Positions 49,104-57,126 are shown, counted from the first letter of the stretch. The stretch: DNA of 64,000 nucleotides from JACVRW01 sp963814095 (GCA_963814095.1 CAWFBT010000014.1:206887-270886), one strand, 5' to 3'. Notes: generated by a model from the letters alone, not told the origin. Numbers and translations are program-made.

Positions 49104-49176
49104 GGGGCAGTGGCCAAATTGGCAAGGCACCGGTCTCCAAAACCGGCGATTCCAGGTTCGAGTCCTGGCTGCCCCG
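49104..49176 (+). tRNA. tRNA-Trp (anticodon CCA)
   Basis: Acceptor GGGGCAG/CTGCCCC, anticodon stem CCGGT/ACCGG with loop CTCCAAA (anticodon CCA), T-arm CCAGG TTCGAGT CCTGG, discriminator G. 73 nt; CCA tail not encoded. Confidence 0.95.
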
Positions 49177-49225
49177 CTTCTCGAACGGCGTTAGGTTCTC
49201 CGCACGCGACCTCGGAGGGGAGCCA

Positions 49226-50179
49226 GTGGCCTCAGTAGAAACCGTCAACGGGCCGATCGACGTCGAGCAGCTCGGCAGGACCCTGATCCACGAGCACTTC
49301 CGGACTCACGACGAGGCCATGCGCTTCCAGTTCCCTCACCTCTATGACGACGAGGGGGAGTGGGACGCCGCGATCTCAGACGCCCGCGCGGTCAAAGGCC
49401 ACGGGATCGCCACGGTCGTCGAGCCGAGCGCCATGTTCCTCCACCGCGACGCCGCCTTCAGCAAGCGAGTCGCGGACGAGAGCGACCTTCAGGTCGTTCT
49501 GGCAACGGGGATCTACACGTACGACCATCTGCCGCAGGCTCTGCTCAGCCGCAACGAGGACCAGCTGGCCGACATCTTCGTCCACGAGATCGAGAACGGG
49601 ATTCAGGGGACCGGCATCAAGGCCGCCTTCATCAAGTGCGCCGCCGACGAGCCGGGGCTGACGCCGAACGTGGAGAAGGTGCACCGCGCGGCCGCACGCG
49701 CCTCGCTCCGCACCGGCAAGCCGATCATGGCCCACTCCCGCCCGGCCAGCGGAACGGGGCCCGAGCAGATGCGCATCTTCGCCGACGAGGGCGTCGAGCC
49801 GGCCAAGGTCCAGGTGGCCCATACCGGCGACACCGACGACCTCGACTACATCGAGGGGCTGCTAAAGACCGGGTGCTACATCGGGCTCGACCGCTACGGG
49901 ATCGACATCTACCTCCCGACGGAGCCGCGACAGAAGACGACACTCGCCCTGCTCGAGCGCGGCTACGCCGACCGCATGTTCATCTCACAGGACTTCTGCT
50001 CGACGATCGACTGGTTCCCGCGCGAGATACAGGAGTACCTGAAGGCGAACGAGGTGCCGGACTGGTCCATGACATTCCTGTTCGAGAAGGTCATCCCGGA
50101 GCTGAGGGAGCGGGGGATGACCGACGAGCAACTCGACCAGATGATGGTCGAGAACCCGAAGCGCTGGCTAGGATCCTGA
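49226..50179 (+). CDS. Phosphotriesterase/lactonase-like amidohydrolase
   Basis: A 317-residue PTE-family TIM barrel: TLIHEHF supplies the HxH, IKCAADEPGLTP the carbamylated Lys region, MAHSRPAS and VAHTGDTDD the two His, and ISQDFCSTI the Asp. Family members hydrolyse lactones or phosphotriesters. GTG start with a strong GGAGGGGAG ribosome site 4-5 bases upstream. It is flanked by tRNA-Trp and tRNA-Gly genes. Confidence 0.88.
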   Translation: MASVETVNGPIDVEQLGRTLIHEHFRTHDEAMRFQFPHLYDDEGEWDAAISDARAVKGHGIATVVEPSAMFLHRDAAFSKRVADESDLQVVLATGIYTYDHLPQALLSRNEDQLADIFVHEIENGIQGTGIKAAFIKCAADEPGLTPNVEKVHRAAARASLRTGKPIMAHSRPASGTGPEQMRIFADEGVEPAKVQVAHTGDTDDLDYIEGLLKTGCYIGLDRYGIDIYLPTEPRQKTTLALLERGYADRMFISQDFCSTIDWFPREIQEYLKANEVPDWSMTFLFEKVIPELRERGMTDEQLDQMMVENPKRWLGS

Positions 50180-50195
50180 CTGCCTGAAGGCGCTC

Positions 50196-50266
50196 GCGGG
50201 CGTGGTGTAATGGCTGCACAAGAGCCTTCCAAGCTCTTAGTACGGGTTCGATCCCCGTCGCCCGCT
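50196..50266 (+). tRNA. tRNA-Gly (anticodon TCC)
   Basis: Acceptor GCGGGCG/CGCCCGC, anticodon stem AGAGC/GCTCT with loop CTTCCAA (anticodon TCC), T-loop GGGTTCGATCCCC, discriminator T. 71 nt; CCA not encoded. Confidence 0.93.
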
Positions 50267-50280
50267 CCTCAATCGAGCAG

Positions 50281-50661
50281 ATGCCCGACTGGAAGAAGAA
50301 GAACCTCGACGAGCTCCGTGATGTGAGCCCGCCGGATGTGCGGATGCAGTGGCGCTTCGCGAGGGATGCTCTGCAATCGCCGGAGCTCGGCGTGAGCCGC
50401 TTCACCTACGAGCCGGGTGCGCGCATGCCTTGGGGTCATCGGCATCGTGTGCAGGAGGAGGCCTATGTCGTGGTCGCCGGCTCCGGTCGGGCCAAGCTCG
50501 ATGACGAGATCATCGAGCTCTCGGTGTGGGATGTGCTGCGCGTCGCCCCTTCGGTGGTCCGCTCGTTCGAGGCCGGCCCGGAAGGTCTCGACGTGATCTG
50601 CATCGGGGGCCGCAAGCCTGAGGGACGCGACAGCGAGCGGTTCGAGGAGTTCTGGAAATAG
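50281..50661 (+). CDS. Cupin-domain protein
   Basis: A 126-residue single cupin: GARMPWGHRHRVQEEAYVVVAGSGRAKLDDEIIEL contains the first motif (G-x5-H-x-H-x3,4-E; here HRHRVQEEAY with metal-binding His and Glu), followed by the second strand block. A metal-dependent sugar or acid isomerase or sensor role is possible; substrate unknown. ATG lies 15 bp after the tRNA-Gly. The next two genes form the candidate peptide/oxygenase pair. Confidence 0.78.
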   Translation: MPDWKKKNLDELRDVSPPDVRMQWRFARDALQSPELGVSRFTYEPGARMPWGHRHRVQEEAYVVVAGSGRAKLDDEIIELSVWDVLRVAPSVVRSFEAGPEGLDVICIGGRKPEGRDSERFEEFWK

Positions 50662-50757
50662 CCAGACCCCGGTCCGCACATGAGGGTCGGATGGAGCCGT
50701 GCCGGCTCGACGTGGAATCCTGCATTGACCAGCGCAAGCAATCCGAGGGAGACCGAG

Positions 50758-50988
50758 ATGGGCGAGCCGCAGGACATCGAGGAGACGGGCGCAAGCACGC
50801 TCAGCGACGAGGAGATCGAGACGGTTCGGGTCGGCGCGACAGCTGCGCCCGTTGCATCCACAGCTGACGACGGCGACGACAGCGGCGACACGGGCGACGA
50901 CAGCGGCGACGTCAGCGACACGAGCGACACCGGGGACGACTCAGGCGACTCGACCGACACCGGTGACGACAGCGCCCCAAGCGCCTAG
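50758..50988 (+). CDS. Asp/Gly/Ser/Thr-repeat peptide with Nif11-like leader, candidate RiPP precursor
   Basis: A 76-residue peptide. Residues 15-26 (LSDEEIETVRVG) resemble the end of Nif11/NHLP-type leaders, which read LSDEELEAVAGG. After a short hinge, residues 37-72 contain almost only Asp, Ser, Gly and Thr, with three GDDSGD repeats (39-44, 46-51, 59-64) plus a final GDDS. A good ribosome site (GAGGGAG) precedes the ATG. Its 3' end overlaps the following JmjC-type oxygenase by 26 bp, so the two are co-translated. That the repeats are modified residues is inference. Confidence 0.6.
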   Translation: MGEPQDIEETGASTLSDEEIETVRVGATAAPVASTADDGDDSGDTGDDSGDVSDTSDTGDDSGDSTDTGDDSAPSA

Positions 50989-52180
50989 TCGCGGTCAGGG
51001 CGAGCGGGGCGCCGCCGCTGACGCGCTCGCGCTGACGCTCGACCCGGTCGGCGAGGCGAGCTTCTTCGAGGAGCACTGGGAGCGGCAACCGCTCGTCATC
51101 CAGCGTGGGGAGGGCGAGCGCTTCGTGGAGCTGCTCGACGTCGCGGGCATCGAGCGGCTCGTCTGCGAGACCGGGATCCGGATGCCGGGCTTCCGGCTGG
51201 TGAAGGACGGCACGCCGCTTCCGCCCAGCGACTACACCGACGAGATCCCCTGGCGTCCTGGCAGCTTCTCCCAGATCGCGTCGGTGGAGCGGGTGGCCGT
51301 CGAGTACGCGGCGGGCGCGACGCTCGTCCTGCAGGCCCTGCACCTGTGGCGCCCGGCGGTCGCCCTCTACTGCCGCGGGCTCGAGATGCGCCTCGGCTTT
51401 CCCGTGCAGGCGAACGCGTACCTCACACCGCCCGCTGCGCAGGGGTTCGCCGTGCATCACGACACGCACGACGTGCTCGTGCTCCAGGTCGCAGGTCGTA
51501 AGCGCTGGCGCCTTTACGAGCCGCGCCTCGAGCTGCCGCTCAAGGACCAGCGCTGGTCAGGGGATCTCGGCGACGTCGGCGCGCCGATCGACGACATCAC
51601 GCTCGAGGCGGGGGACACCCTCTACGTCCCGCGCGGCTGGCCTCACGAGGCCGAGACCTCACGTGAGGAGGCGCTCCATCTCACGATCGGGCTGCATCCG
51701 CCCACGCGCATGGACGCGCTACGCGCGGCGCTCGAGGGCTGCGCGAACGACGTCGAGTTCCGGCGCAACCTCGGCGCCGATGGCGAGCTGCCCGATCACC
51801 TCGTCGAGCGCCTGGCGGGCCGGCTCCGGCCGGACGAGGTCGCTCGCCGCGCGCGACGGCGCTTCGTAACCGGACGCCGACCCATCCTCCACGACCAGTT
51901 CACCCAGCTGCGGGCGCTCGAGCGACTGTCCGTCGACTCGCCGCTGGAGCGACGACCGACCGTCATCTTCGAGGTCGAGCGCGCCGCGACCGGCGTCGTC
52001 ATCGTCTTCGAGGGCAAGGAGCTGCGCCTCCCCGCCAAGGCGGCGCCGGCCGTGGATGCCCTGGCCGACAGCGCCGGTCCCATCAGCGCCGCGGAGCTCC
52101 CCGGCCCGCTCGATGAGGACGGCCGCCTGGTGCTCATCCGCCGGCTCGTGCGTGAGGGCTTCCTTCGCATGCTCGGCTGA
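50963..52180 (+). CDS. JmjC/cupin-type 2-oxoglutarate oxygenase (RoxA/NO66-like)
   Basis: A 405-residue Fe(II)/2-oxoglutarate oxygenase of the ribosomal-oxygenase type. The jelly roll carries the metal triad His165-x-Asp167 (VHHDTHD) and distal His228 (PRGWPHEAET), with Lys/Arg after GRKRWRLY for 2-oxoglutarate. A middle helical region (about 245-330) and a C-terminal winged helix (about 335-405, GKELRLPAKAAPAVDALAD) follow. RoxA/NO66 enzymes hydroxylate ribosomal proteins; the overlap with an Asp-rich peptide gene suggests that here the substrate may be the peptide, with the winged helix as leader reader (inference). GTG start. Confidence 0.8.
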   Translation: MTTAPQAPSRGQGERGAAADALALTLDPVGEASFFEEHWERQPLVIQRGEGERFVELLDVAGIERLVCETGIRMPGFRLVKDGTPLPPSDYTDEIPWRPGSFSQIASVERVAVEYAAGATLVLQALHLWRPAVALYCRGLEMRLGFPVQANAYLTPPAAQGFAVHHDTHDVLVLQVAGRKRWRLYEPRLELPLKDQRWSGDLGDVGAPIDDITLEAGDTLYVPRGWPHEAETSREEALHLTIGLHPPTRMDALRAALEGCANDVEFRRNLGADGELPDHLVERLAGRLRPDEVARRARRRFVTGRRPILHDQFTQLRALERLSVDSPLERRPTVIFEVERAATGVVIVFEGKELRLPAKAAPAVDALADSAGPISAAELPGPLDEDGRLVLIRRLVREGFLRMLG

Positions 52181-52218
52181 GGTCCGCCGCGCGGCTATGA
52201 TGCACGCCTGCAGCACCC

Positions 52219-52292
52219 CGGGGCGTGGCGCAGTTTGGTAGCGCATTCGGCTGGGGGCCGAAAGGTCGCTGGTTCAAATCCAGTCGCCCCGA
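52219..52292 (+). tRNA. tRNA-Pro (anticodon GGG)
   Basis: Acceptor CGGGGCG/CGCCCCG, anticodon stem TTCGG/CCGAA with loop CTGGGGG (anticodon GGG), T-arm CTGG TTCAAAT CCAG, discriminator A. 74 nt. Confidence 0.95.
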
Positions 52293-52298
52293 CCTCAC

Positions 52299-52329
52299 GA
52301 AACCGCCGCAACTGCGGCGGTTTCTCTTT
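52299..52329 (+). terminator. Rho-independent terminator after tRNA-Pro
   Basis: A perfect 12-bp stem (GAAACCGCCGCA / TGCGGCGGTTTC) with a 2-base loop, followed by TCTTT. It directly follows tRNA-Pro and is the strongest intrinsic terminator seen in the window. Confidence 0.75.
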
Positions 52330-52356
52330 GAACGGGCGGACCGCGATACGCGTCGC

Positions 52357-52378
52357 GGGGTCCAAATGGGGTCCAAAT
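52357..52378. repeat. Tandem 11-bp repeat
   Basis: Two perfect tandem copies of GGGGTCCAAAT. The stretch lies between tRNA-Pro and the tRNA 3' half and has no coding function that I can see. Confidence 0.6.
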
Positions 52379-52521
52379 TCTGTTCGAACTGGTCGAAACG
52401 GCTGAGGTGGGGCAGCCTGAGTCCGATCCCGTCTCGTTATGGAGGCCGACGCGCATTAGGGGCGAGCCACTCGGTCGGCAGGCTGCTGCTAGGCGTGACG
52501 GCTCATCCGCTTGATCGGCGA

Positions 52522-52566
52522 TCTTCTAAGCCGCGGGTCCCAGGTTCGAATCCTGCCCGGGGCACC
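52522..52566 (+). repeat. tRNA 3' half (attachment-site-like remnant, Arg-type TCT anticodon loop)
   Basis: The sequence runs from an anticodon loop CTTCTAA through a T-arm (CAGG TTCGAAT CCTG) to an acceptor 3' strand CCGGGGC, discriminator A and CC. The matching 5' half (GCCCCGG...) is absent nearby. tRNA 3' halves are the classic product of integrase-mediated insertion. Confidence 0.6.
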
Positions 52567-52790
52567 TGCCACAAACGGCACCCTGATGAAAATCGCTGCA
52601 AAACGTCAATAACTGCGATCTGTCCGCATCCACCGAGCTATGCGAAAGGATGCAAGGCGATGCACCTCTGCTCGCGTTGGAGGTCGCATATTGGTCGCAT
52701 CGGGGCGCTCGTCAATCTGGTGAGCGGATGCTGTTGCGCTGTCCCTCCTCGCGCGAAACGACAGCGGGGTCCCACCCGCCCGGTCAACGC

Positions 52791-53178
52791 TCAGGGCGCG
52801 CAACGCGGCTGGACGGGCTGTTCGAGTTGCCACCAGCCATCTGCTCCGTCGGCGGGGACAGCCTGTGGATCGCGAAGGAACGTTTCGCGGCGAACACCTT
52901 CGAGCACATGAAAACGCGCCGTGTCAGCGTTTGAGAAGGGAGCCAGCAGACCCACCATCCGGCTTGCGTACGCGCGGGCTGCCTTCGCGCCATCCCACTC
53001 GTAGACGCCGCGGTATATACCCGTGGCGACGTCGTCGGCCCAGAGCTTCGAGCGAAACCCTGGGAAACCGGCGAATAACGGCGTGTGCAGCACGCACTCG
53101 CGGCGAAAGGCAGTGTGCGCCCAGCGGTTGGTCCCTAACGCGGCGAGCCGAAACTGGATCACGAGCAGCCGGCCTCAT
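52791..53178 (-). CDS. Conserved hypothetical protein, frameshifted near its start
   Basis: A protein of about 128 residues: RRLLVIQFRLAALGTNRWAHTAFRRECVLHTPLFAGFPGFRSKLWADDVATGIYRGVYEWDGAKAARAYASRM... The GFRSKLWxADxATGxYRGVYEWDG block with alternating strands suggests a dimeric alpha/beta-barrel-like fold. Removing one base of CCGG at 53169-53172 links the ATG at 53178, which overlaps the upstream stop as ATGA, to the body of the protein. Function unknown. Confidence 0.6.
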
Positions 53179-53330
53179 GATCGCTCGGTTCTGCTCGTGT
53201 AGTACACCGCGAGCGTGTCGTGGACCTGCGCCTTGACGTGGGTCGAGAGCCACCAGCTCTTGAGGAGTCGCTCCGCCTCCTCCGCAGGATGCTCGGCACG
53301 TTCACGCAGGACCTCCGGCGTGCCATTCAT
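53175..53330 (-). CDS. Small 51-residue protein
   Basis: A 51-residue protein: an acidic helix (PEVLRERAEHPAEEAERLLKSWW) and a short basic C-terminus (HVKAQVHDTLAVYYTSRTERS). A very good ribosome site (GGAGGAAT) lies 5 bases before the ATG. The stop overlaps the next gene's ATG (ATGA), so it is translated together with the following hypothetical protein. I do not recognise it. Confidence 0.6.
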   Translation of the reverse strand: MNGTPEVLRERAEHPAEEAERLLKSWWLSTHVKAQVHDTLAVYYTSRTERS

Positions 53331-53496
53331 TGCAGATTCCTCCGGTTCTCGGACTGGTCGCTAGGGGGTGCTGAGCCGACCCATTGCATCGCTCCGCGGA
53401 TGCTCCAGCAACCGGTCTGTCTGCTCTCGTTGTGGGGGACCGAGGCCGCAGGCTGGCCATCGCGACCTGTTTGCCCCCGTCGCGAGCGGTTTTCAG

Positions 53497-54054
53497 CTAG
53501 CCGTCGGGGGATGCGAGCGTTCGCGTGCCCAGGACCTTCGCGTTGGAACGATCCTGCGAGCCGGGGTCAAGTTCCCCGGCGATCGCGTCGGCCCATTCTC
53601 GAATGGCTTCCCAGTCGCGCAGATCTCGGTGCTCCGGTGGGCAGCCGTTCACCATCGCGCGCTCCATGAAGTTCGCTGGGTCGACAGGCAGGCGGCCCCC
53701 GAACACCACGTGCTCGCGGGCGCCGAGTCGTTCGGCCTGAGCGACGATCTTCCCGGGCTCAGACCAGCGCGGATCCGGCTTCTCACCGCAGGGGCCCGAG
53801 CTGAAGATCCACAGCGGCCGCACCGCGAGTGCCCTGGCATTTCGCTTCAAAAAGCGGCGCGCCTCGGAGCGCCAGCGCTTCATGTAGACGGCGCTGCCGA
53901 CGACGACGGCGTCGTAGTCGTCGACGCCGGTGACGGCATCGGCCTCCATGCAGTCGACGCCGTGTCCGGCTCGCCTCAGCTCGTCCGCGATTGCCTCGGC
54001 GATCTCGCGCGTCGCGCCGTGCTTGGTTCCGTATGCGACGAGCGCTGTGCTCAT
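53497..54054 (-). CDS. Flavodoxin-domain protein (HemG/menaquinone-dependent oxidoreductase-like)
   Basis: A 185-residue flavodoxin: VAYGTKHGATREIAEAIADEL is the FMN-phosphate loop (normally S/T-x-T-G-x-T), DAVVVGSAVYMKRWRSEARRFL the second FMN site, and LWIFSSGPCGEKPDPR the third. This pattern occurs in HemG-like flavodoxins. Its ATG overlaps the upstream stress-protein stop (ATGA), so it is the third gene of an operon running from about 55.9 kb. Confidence 0.82.
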   Translation of the reverse strand: MSTALVAYGTKHGATREIAEAIADELRRAGHGVDCMEADAVTGVDDYDAVVVGSAVYMKRWRSEARRFLKRNARALAVRPLWIFSSGPCGEKPDPRWSEPGKIVAQAERLGAREHVVFGGRLPVDPANFMERAMVNGCPPEHRDLRDWEAIREWADAIAGELDPGSQDRSNAKVLGTRTLASPDG

Positions 54055-54935
54055 GTCTCCTCCTCGCTCGTTTCCGCCTCGGTCGCCGGTGGCACGACGA
54101 GCACGGGCTTGTCGCTGTGGTGAACGACTCCGTTCGACACGCTTCCGAGCGCCGCCGACACGGGGCCGTGCCTGCGTGATCCGAGCACGATCGCGGGGGA
54201 TCCGTGCTGGTCGGCGGCATCCAGCACGGTCCGCCAGAGCGGGCCCTCCGCCGGCTCGGAGATGCCTCTTGCCTCGAAGCCGGCGAGCGACGCGGTCTCG
54301 GCTCCTCGAGCGCTGACGTCGGTGGATTGGTCGTGGGCGAGCTCGTCGAGCTCAGCCGCCACGCCCATGACCGACCCGCTGGCGCCCGCGAGGGCGGGCG
54401 CATGCGCCACCCACGACTCCCAGACGTGGAGCACGAGCGCCTCGGCGGGGGAGAGGAGCTCCCCCGCGGCGTCGATCGCGCGGGCGGAGGCCTCCGAGAC
54501 GTCGTAACAGAGGAGCAGCGGGCCGTGCTCCGATTCGGCCTTCGAGCTGCCCGGGACGACGAGCACCGGCAGTCCGGCGTGATGAACGAGCCCGGTCGAC
54601 ACGCTGCCGAGCAATGCCCGGCGGATGCCCGACCGACCGTGCGCGCCCGCCACCACCATCGAGGCTCCCACGCTGCGGGCCGCATCCAGCAGCGCATGCC
54701 AGGTGTGATCGCGCTCGGGGACGCAGAGCTGCTCGGCGCGAAAGCCGGCGGCTTCGGCCAGGCGGACTCCCTCGGCTGCCGAGCGCTGCGCCGCGTCGAG
54801 ATCGCTCCGGCGCGCCCAGACGTTGCAGACCACGGCATGGCGGCTCTTGACGAGCCGCCCGGCCGCCGCGATCGCGACCGCGGAGCTCGGTGAGCCGTCA
54901 TATGCGAACAGCACCGGGGCATTCGAGCCGGTCAC
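54051..54935 (-). CDS. Tandem-domain universal stress protein
   Basis: A 294-residue protein of two UspA domains (about 7-130 and 140-285). Each has the ATP motif G-x2-G-x9-G-S/T: GAHGRSGIRRALLGSVST and GSRRHGPVSAALGSVSNG, so both may bind ATP. The C-tail is Glu-rich. Such proteins are core members of DosR-type dormancy regulons. GTG start overlaps the previous stop (GTGA). Confidence 0.88.
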   Translation of the reverse strand: MTGSNAPVLFAYDGSPSSAVAIAAAGRLVKSRHAVVCNVWARRSDLDAAQRSAAEGVRLAEAAGFRAEQLCVPERDHTWHALLDAARSVGASMVVAGAHGRSGIRRALLGSVSTGLVHHAGLPVLVVPGSSKAESEHGPLLLCYDVSEASARAIDAAGELLSPAEALVLHVWESWVAHAPALAGASGSVMGVAAELDELAHDQSTDVSARGAETASLAGFEARGISEPAEGPLWRTVLDAADQHGSPAIVLGSRRHGPVSAALGSVSNGVVHHSDKPVLVVPPATEAETSEEET

Positions 54936-55837
54936 GACGCCGTCGCGATCTCGGCCCGGCGACCGTGGGGGCGCTGCTCAGTGATGCCTCGGGGCGTCAC
55001 GAGCACGGGACACGGGGCTCCGGCGACGAGCTTGCCCGACACCGACCCGAGCAGGACCCGCCGCAGCGGGCCATATCCGCGCGATCCCACGACGAGGATC
55101 GTGCCGGGCGCGTCCGCGACGTCCTTCAACGCCTCGACGGGATCGCCCGTGATCAGCGTCGTCTCGACCTCGATGCCCTCGGGCACGGTGTTTCGCGCCT
55201 CGGTCAGCGTCTCGCGTACGGCGTCACGGATCGCGTCGAGCAGCTCCTGGCGTCCGGCCTCCGTCCGCACAGCGGCCAGCGGCGGGGGAACGGCGACGGA
55301 GATCAGCTTGAGCGTCGCGCCGGCCTGCTTGGCGAGCTGCCATGCGGACACGAGCGCCTGGCCCGCCTCGACGGATCCGTCGAAGCCGACCACAATGGTC
55401 TTCATGGCAGGCGGCTCCTCGCGGAACCCGCGAGATGCGACTGCCACGGCGCAACCCGCGCCGTGCAACAGAGTCGTCCCGACGCGGCCGGCGAGCGCCT
55501 GGCCGGCGCGGCCGCGATGCGATGAGCCGACGACGATCAGGTCGGCGCCGATCTCCTCGGCTAGGTGGTGGAGGCCGCGAGCGGCAGATCTGCTCGGATA
55601 GGCCTCGGCCTCCGCGCCCACCGCTCGAGCAGCCTCCTCCACCTGACGCGCGTGGTTGGCCTCCGTCTCGCGGAGGTACGGGTCGACGCTGCTGCCCCAG
55701 ATCGGGTCGAGCGCAAAGACTCCCCCCACGACGAGCGCCGCGCCGGACACGTCGGCGAGCTGCCGGCCCAGCGCCAGAGCGTCACGCGCCTGCCCGCTGT
55801 CGTCGTAGCCCACCAGGATCTTGCGGTACGCAGTCAT
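54932..55837 (-). CDS. Tandem-domain universal stress protein
   Basis: A 301-residue two-domain UspA protein. Each domain begins RKILVGYDDSG or KTIVVGFDGSV and ends with GSSHRGRAGQALAGRVGT or GSRGYGPLRRVLLGSVSG, the ATP-binding glycine motif. It is the first gene of the operon that continues with the second stress protein and the flavodoxin. Its promoter region is shared with the divergent SQR-like gene and contains the 13-bp motif CGTAGTTCCCCGC. Confidence 0.88.
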   Translation of the reverse strand: MTAYRKILVGYDDSGQARDALALGRQLADVSGAALVVGGVFALDPIWGSSVDPYLRETEANHARQVEEAARAVGAEAEAYPSRSAARGLHHLAEEIGADLIVVGSSHRGRAGQALAGRVGTTLLHGAGCAVAVASRGFREEPPAMKTIVVGFDGSVEAGQALVSAWQLAKQAGATLKLISVAVPPPLAAVRTEAGRQELLDAIRDAVRETLTEARNTVPEGIEVETTLITGDPVEALKDVADAPGTILVVGSRGYGPLRRVLLGSVSGKLVAGAPCPVLVTPRGITEQRPHGRRAEIATAS

Positions 55838-55897
55838 GACGCGGAGCCTGTCGGCCGCGGCGTTCTCCCGCATCGGGCCTGACCACCGATTCGAGTA

Positions 55898-55910
55898 CGT
55901 AGTTCCCCGC
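55898..55910. promoter_or_regulatory. 13-bp motif copy 1 (CGTAGTTCCCCGC)
   Basis: An exact 13-mer, inverted relative to the copy at 60354, in the divergent promoter region between the stress-protein operon and the SQR-like gene. The GGGGAACTA core resembles half of a DosR box (GGGACT). A LuxR-type response regulator gene sits next to the second copy. Confidence 0.5.
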
Positions 55911-55968
55911 GAACAGGCTGCGGAGAGAAGCCGATGGCGCGGCTCCCGCGCGGGCATACGTTCGAGGC

Positions 55969-57126
55969 ATGAGCGAACTCAGGGTTGTGATCTGTGGCGG
56001 CGGAATCGCTGCTGTCGAGGGCCTGCTGCATCTGCGGCGCCTCGCGGGCAGCTCGGTCGGGGTCAAGCTGATCGCTCCGAAAGAGGAACTCGTGTACCGG
56101 CCCATGGCGGTCCGCGAGCCGTTTGCCTTCGGCGCCCCGCGGCGCTACCCGCTGCGCCGTATCGCGCGCGACAACGACGCCGACTGGATCAAGGATTCGC
56201 TCGCGTGGGTGGATCCGGAGGCGCGGGTCGTCGTCACCGGGACTGGCGAGAGCGTGCAGTTCGACGCACTCCTCGTAGCGGTCGGTGGACGGCCAGTGGA
56301 GCCGTACAGGCCGGAGCGCGTGACGACCTTCCGCGACGCGGAGGCCGACGCGACCTACCACGGGATCATCCAGGACGTCGAGCAGGGCTACACACACAGC
56401 CTGGTGTTCATCCAGCCCGTCGGTCCCGTCTGGCCGTTGCCGCTCTACGAGCTCGCGCTGATGACGGCTGAGCGCGCGCAGAGCATGGACGTGCGCAACT
56501 TCAGCGCGACGATCGTCACACCCGAGCGACGGCCGCTCGCGGTCTTCGGCCCGGCCGTGGCCGACGTCGTGAGCGAGCGCCTGGAGGCCGCGGGCATCAC
56601 AGTCCACGCCGACTCGCTCGCCAAGGTGCCGGCCAAGCAGCGTGTCCTCGTCGAGCCCCAGGGCGTCGAGCTCAGGCCGGACCGGATCATCACGATGCCT
56701 CGCATCGCCGGGCCCTCCATCCGGGGGCTGGCCGGCGGCGGCGCGTCAGGCTTCATCCCGATCGACAAGCACTGCTCGGTGCCGGGTACGCGCGGTTGCA
56801 TCTTCGCGGCGGGTGACGCTGTCAACTATCCGATCAAGCACGGTGGCCTCGGCACACAGATGGCCGACGTGGCGGCGGCAGCGATCGCGAAGCTCGCCGG
56901 TGCGGTGGACTCGGCGCCGGCCTTCAATCCGGTAATTCGCGGCAAGCTGTTGACCGGCTCGGATCCGGTCTACATGACCGCGCATCCGCTCGGCTCTGAG
57001 AGCTTTGCCTCGGAGGTCTTCGACAGCCCGCCATGGTGGCCGGCGGATGACAAGGTGATTGCGGCGGAGCTAGGCCGGTACCTCGCGGGCCTCGAAGGGT
57101 TGCCGGAGGTCTCGCGCCTGGCCTGA
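55969..57126 (+). CDS. FAD/NAD(P)-dependent oxidoreductase, sulfide:quinone reductase-like
   Basis: A 385-residue flavoprotein: VVICGGGIAAVEGLL is the FAD Rossmann loop, DALLVAVGGRPVEPYRP the ATG-type linker and CIFAAGDAVNYPIKHGGLGTQMADVAA the second FAD motif. The type matches SQR/NADH dehydrogenase-like proteins, but the redox-active Cys pair of SQR is not evident: Cys residues occur only near positions 9, 263 and 270. It may pass electrons to quinone. It is the first gene of the plus-strand operon containing the histidine kinase. Confidence 0.8.
   Translation: MSELRVVICGGGIAAVEGLLHLRRLAGSSVGVKLIAPKEELVYRPMAVREPFAFGAPRRYPLRRIARDNDADWIKDSLAWVDPEARVVVTGTGESVQFDALLVAVGGRPVEPYRPERVTTFRDAEADATYHGIIQDVEQGYTHSLVFIQPVGPVWPLPLYELALMTAERAQSMDVRNFSATIVTPERRPLAVFGPAVADVVSERLEAAGITVHADSLAKVPAKQRVLVEPQGVELRPDRIITMPRIAGPSIRGLAGGGASGFIPIDKHCSVPGTRGCIFAAGDAVNYPIKHGGLGTQMADVAAAAIAKLAGAVDSAPAFNPVIRGKLLTGSDPVYMTAHPLGSESFASEVFDSPPWWPADDKVIAAELGRYLAGLEGLPEVSRLA

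Larger units (their letters stand above)
52325..52790. other. Non-coding region with integration-scar features
   Basis: No gene is supported over about 460 bp. It holds the tandem GGGGTCCAAAT repeat, the 3' half of a tRNA (52522-52566) and a repeat of GGTCGCAT with a 3-base gap (about 52683-52701). Together these suggest remains of an integrated element at tRNA genes. Confidence 0.45.

Noticed and set aside
50866..50976. Tandem repeats that could suggest a CRISPR array or VNTR
   Set aside because: The repeats are short, in frame and encode the Asp-rich part of the small peptide; there are no spacers and no cas genes.
55969..57126. True sulfide:quinone reductase
   Set aside because: The Cys pair needed for sulfide oxidation is not visible, so only the broader FAD/NAD oxidoreductase call is made.
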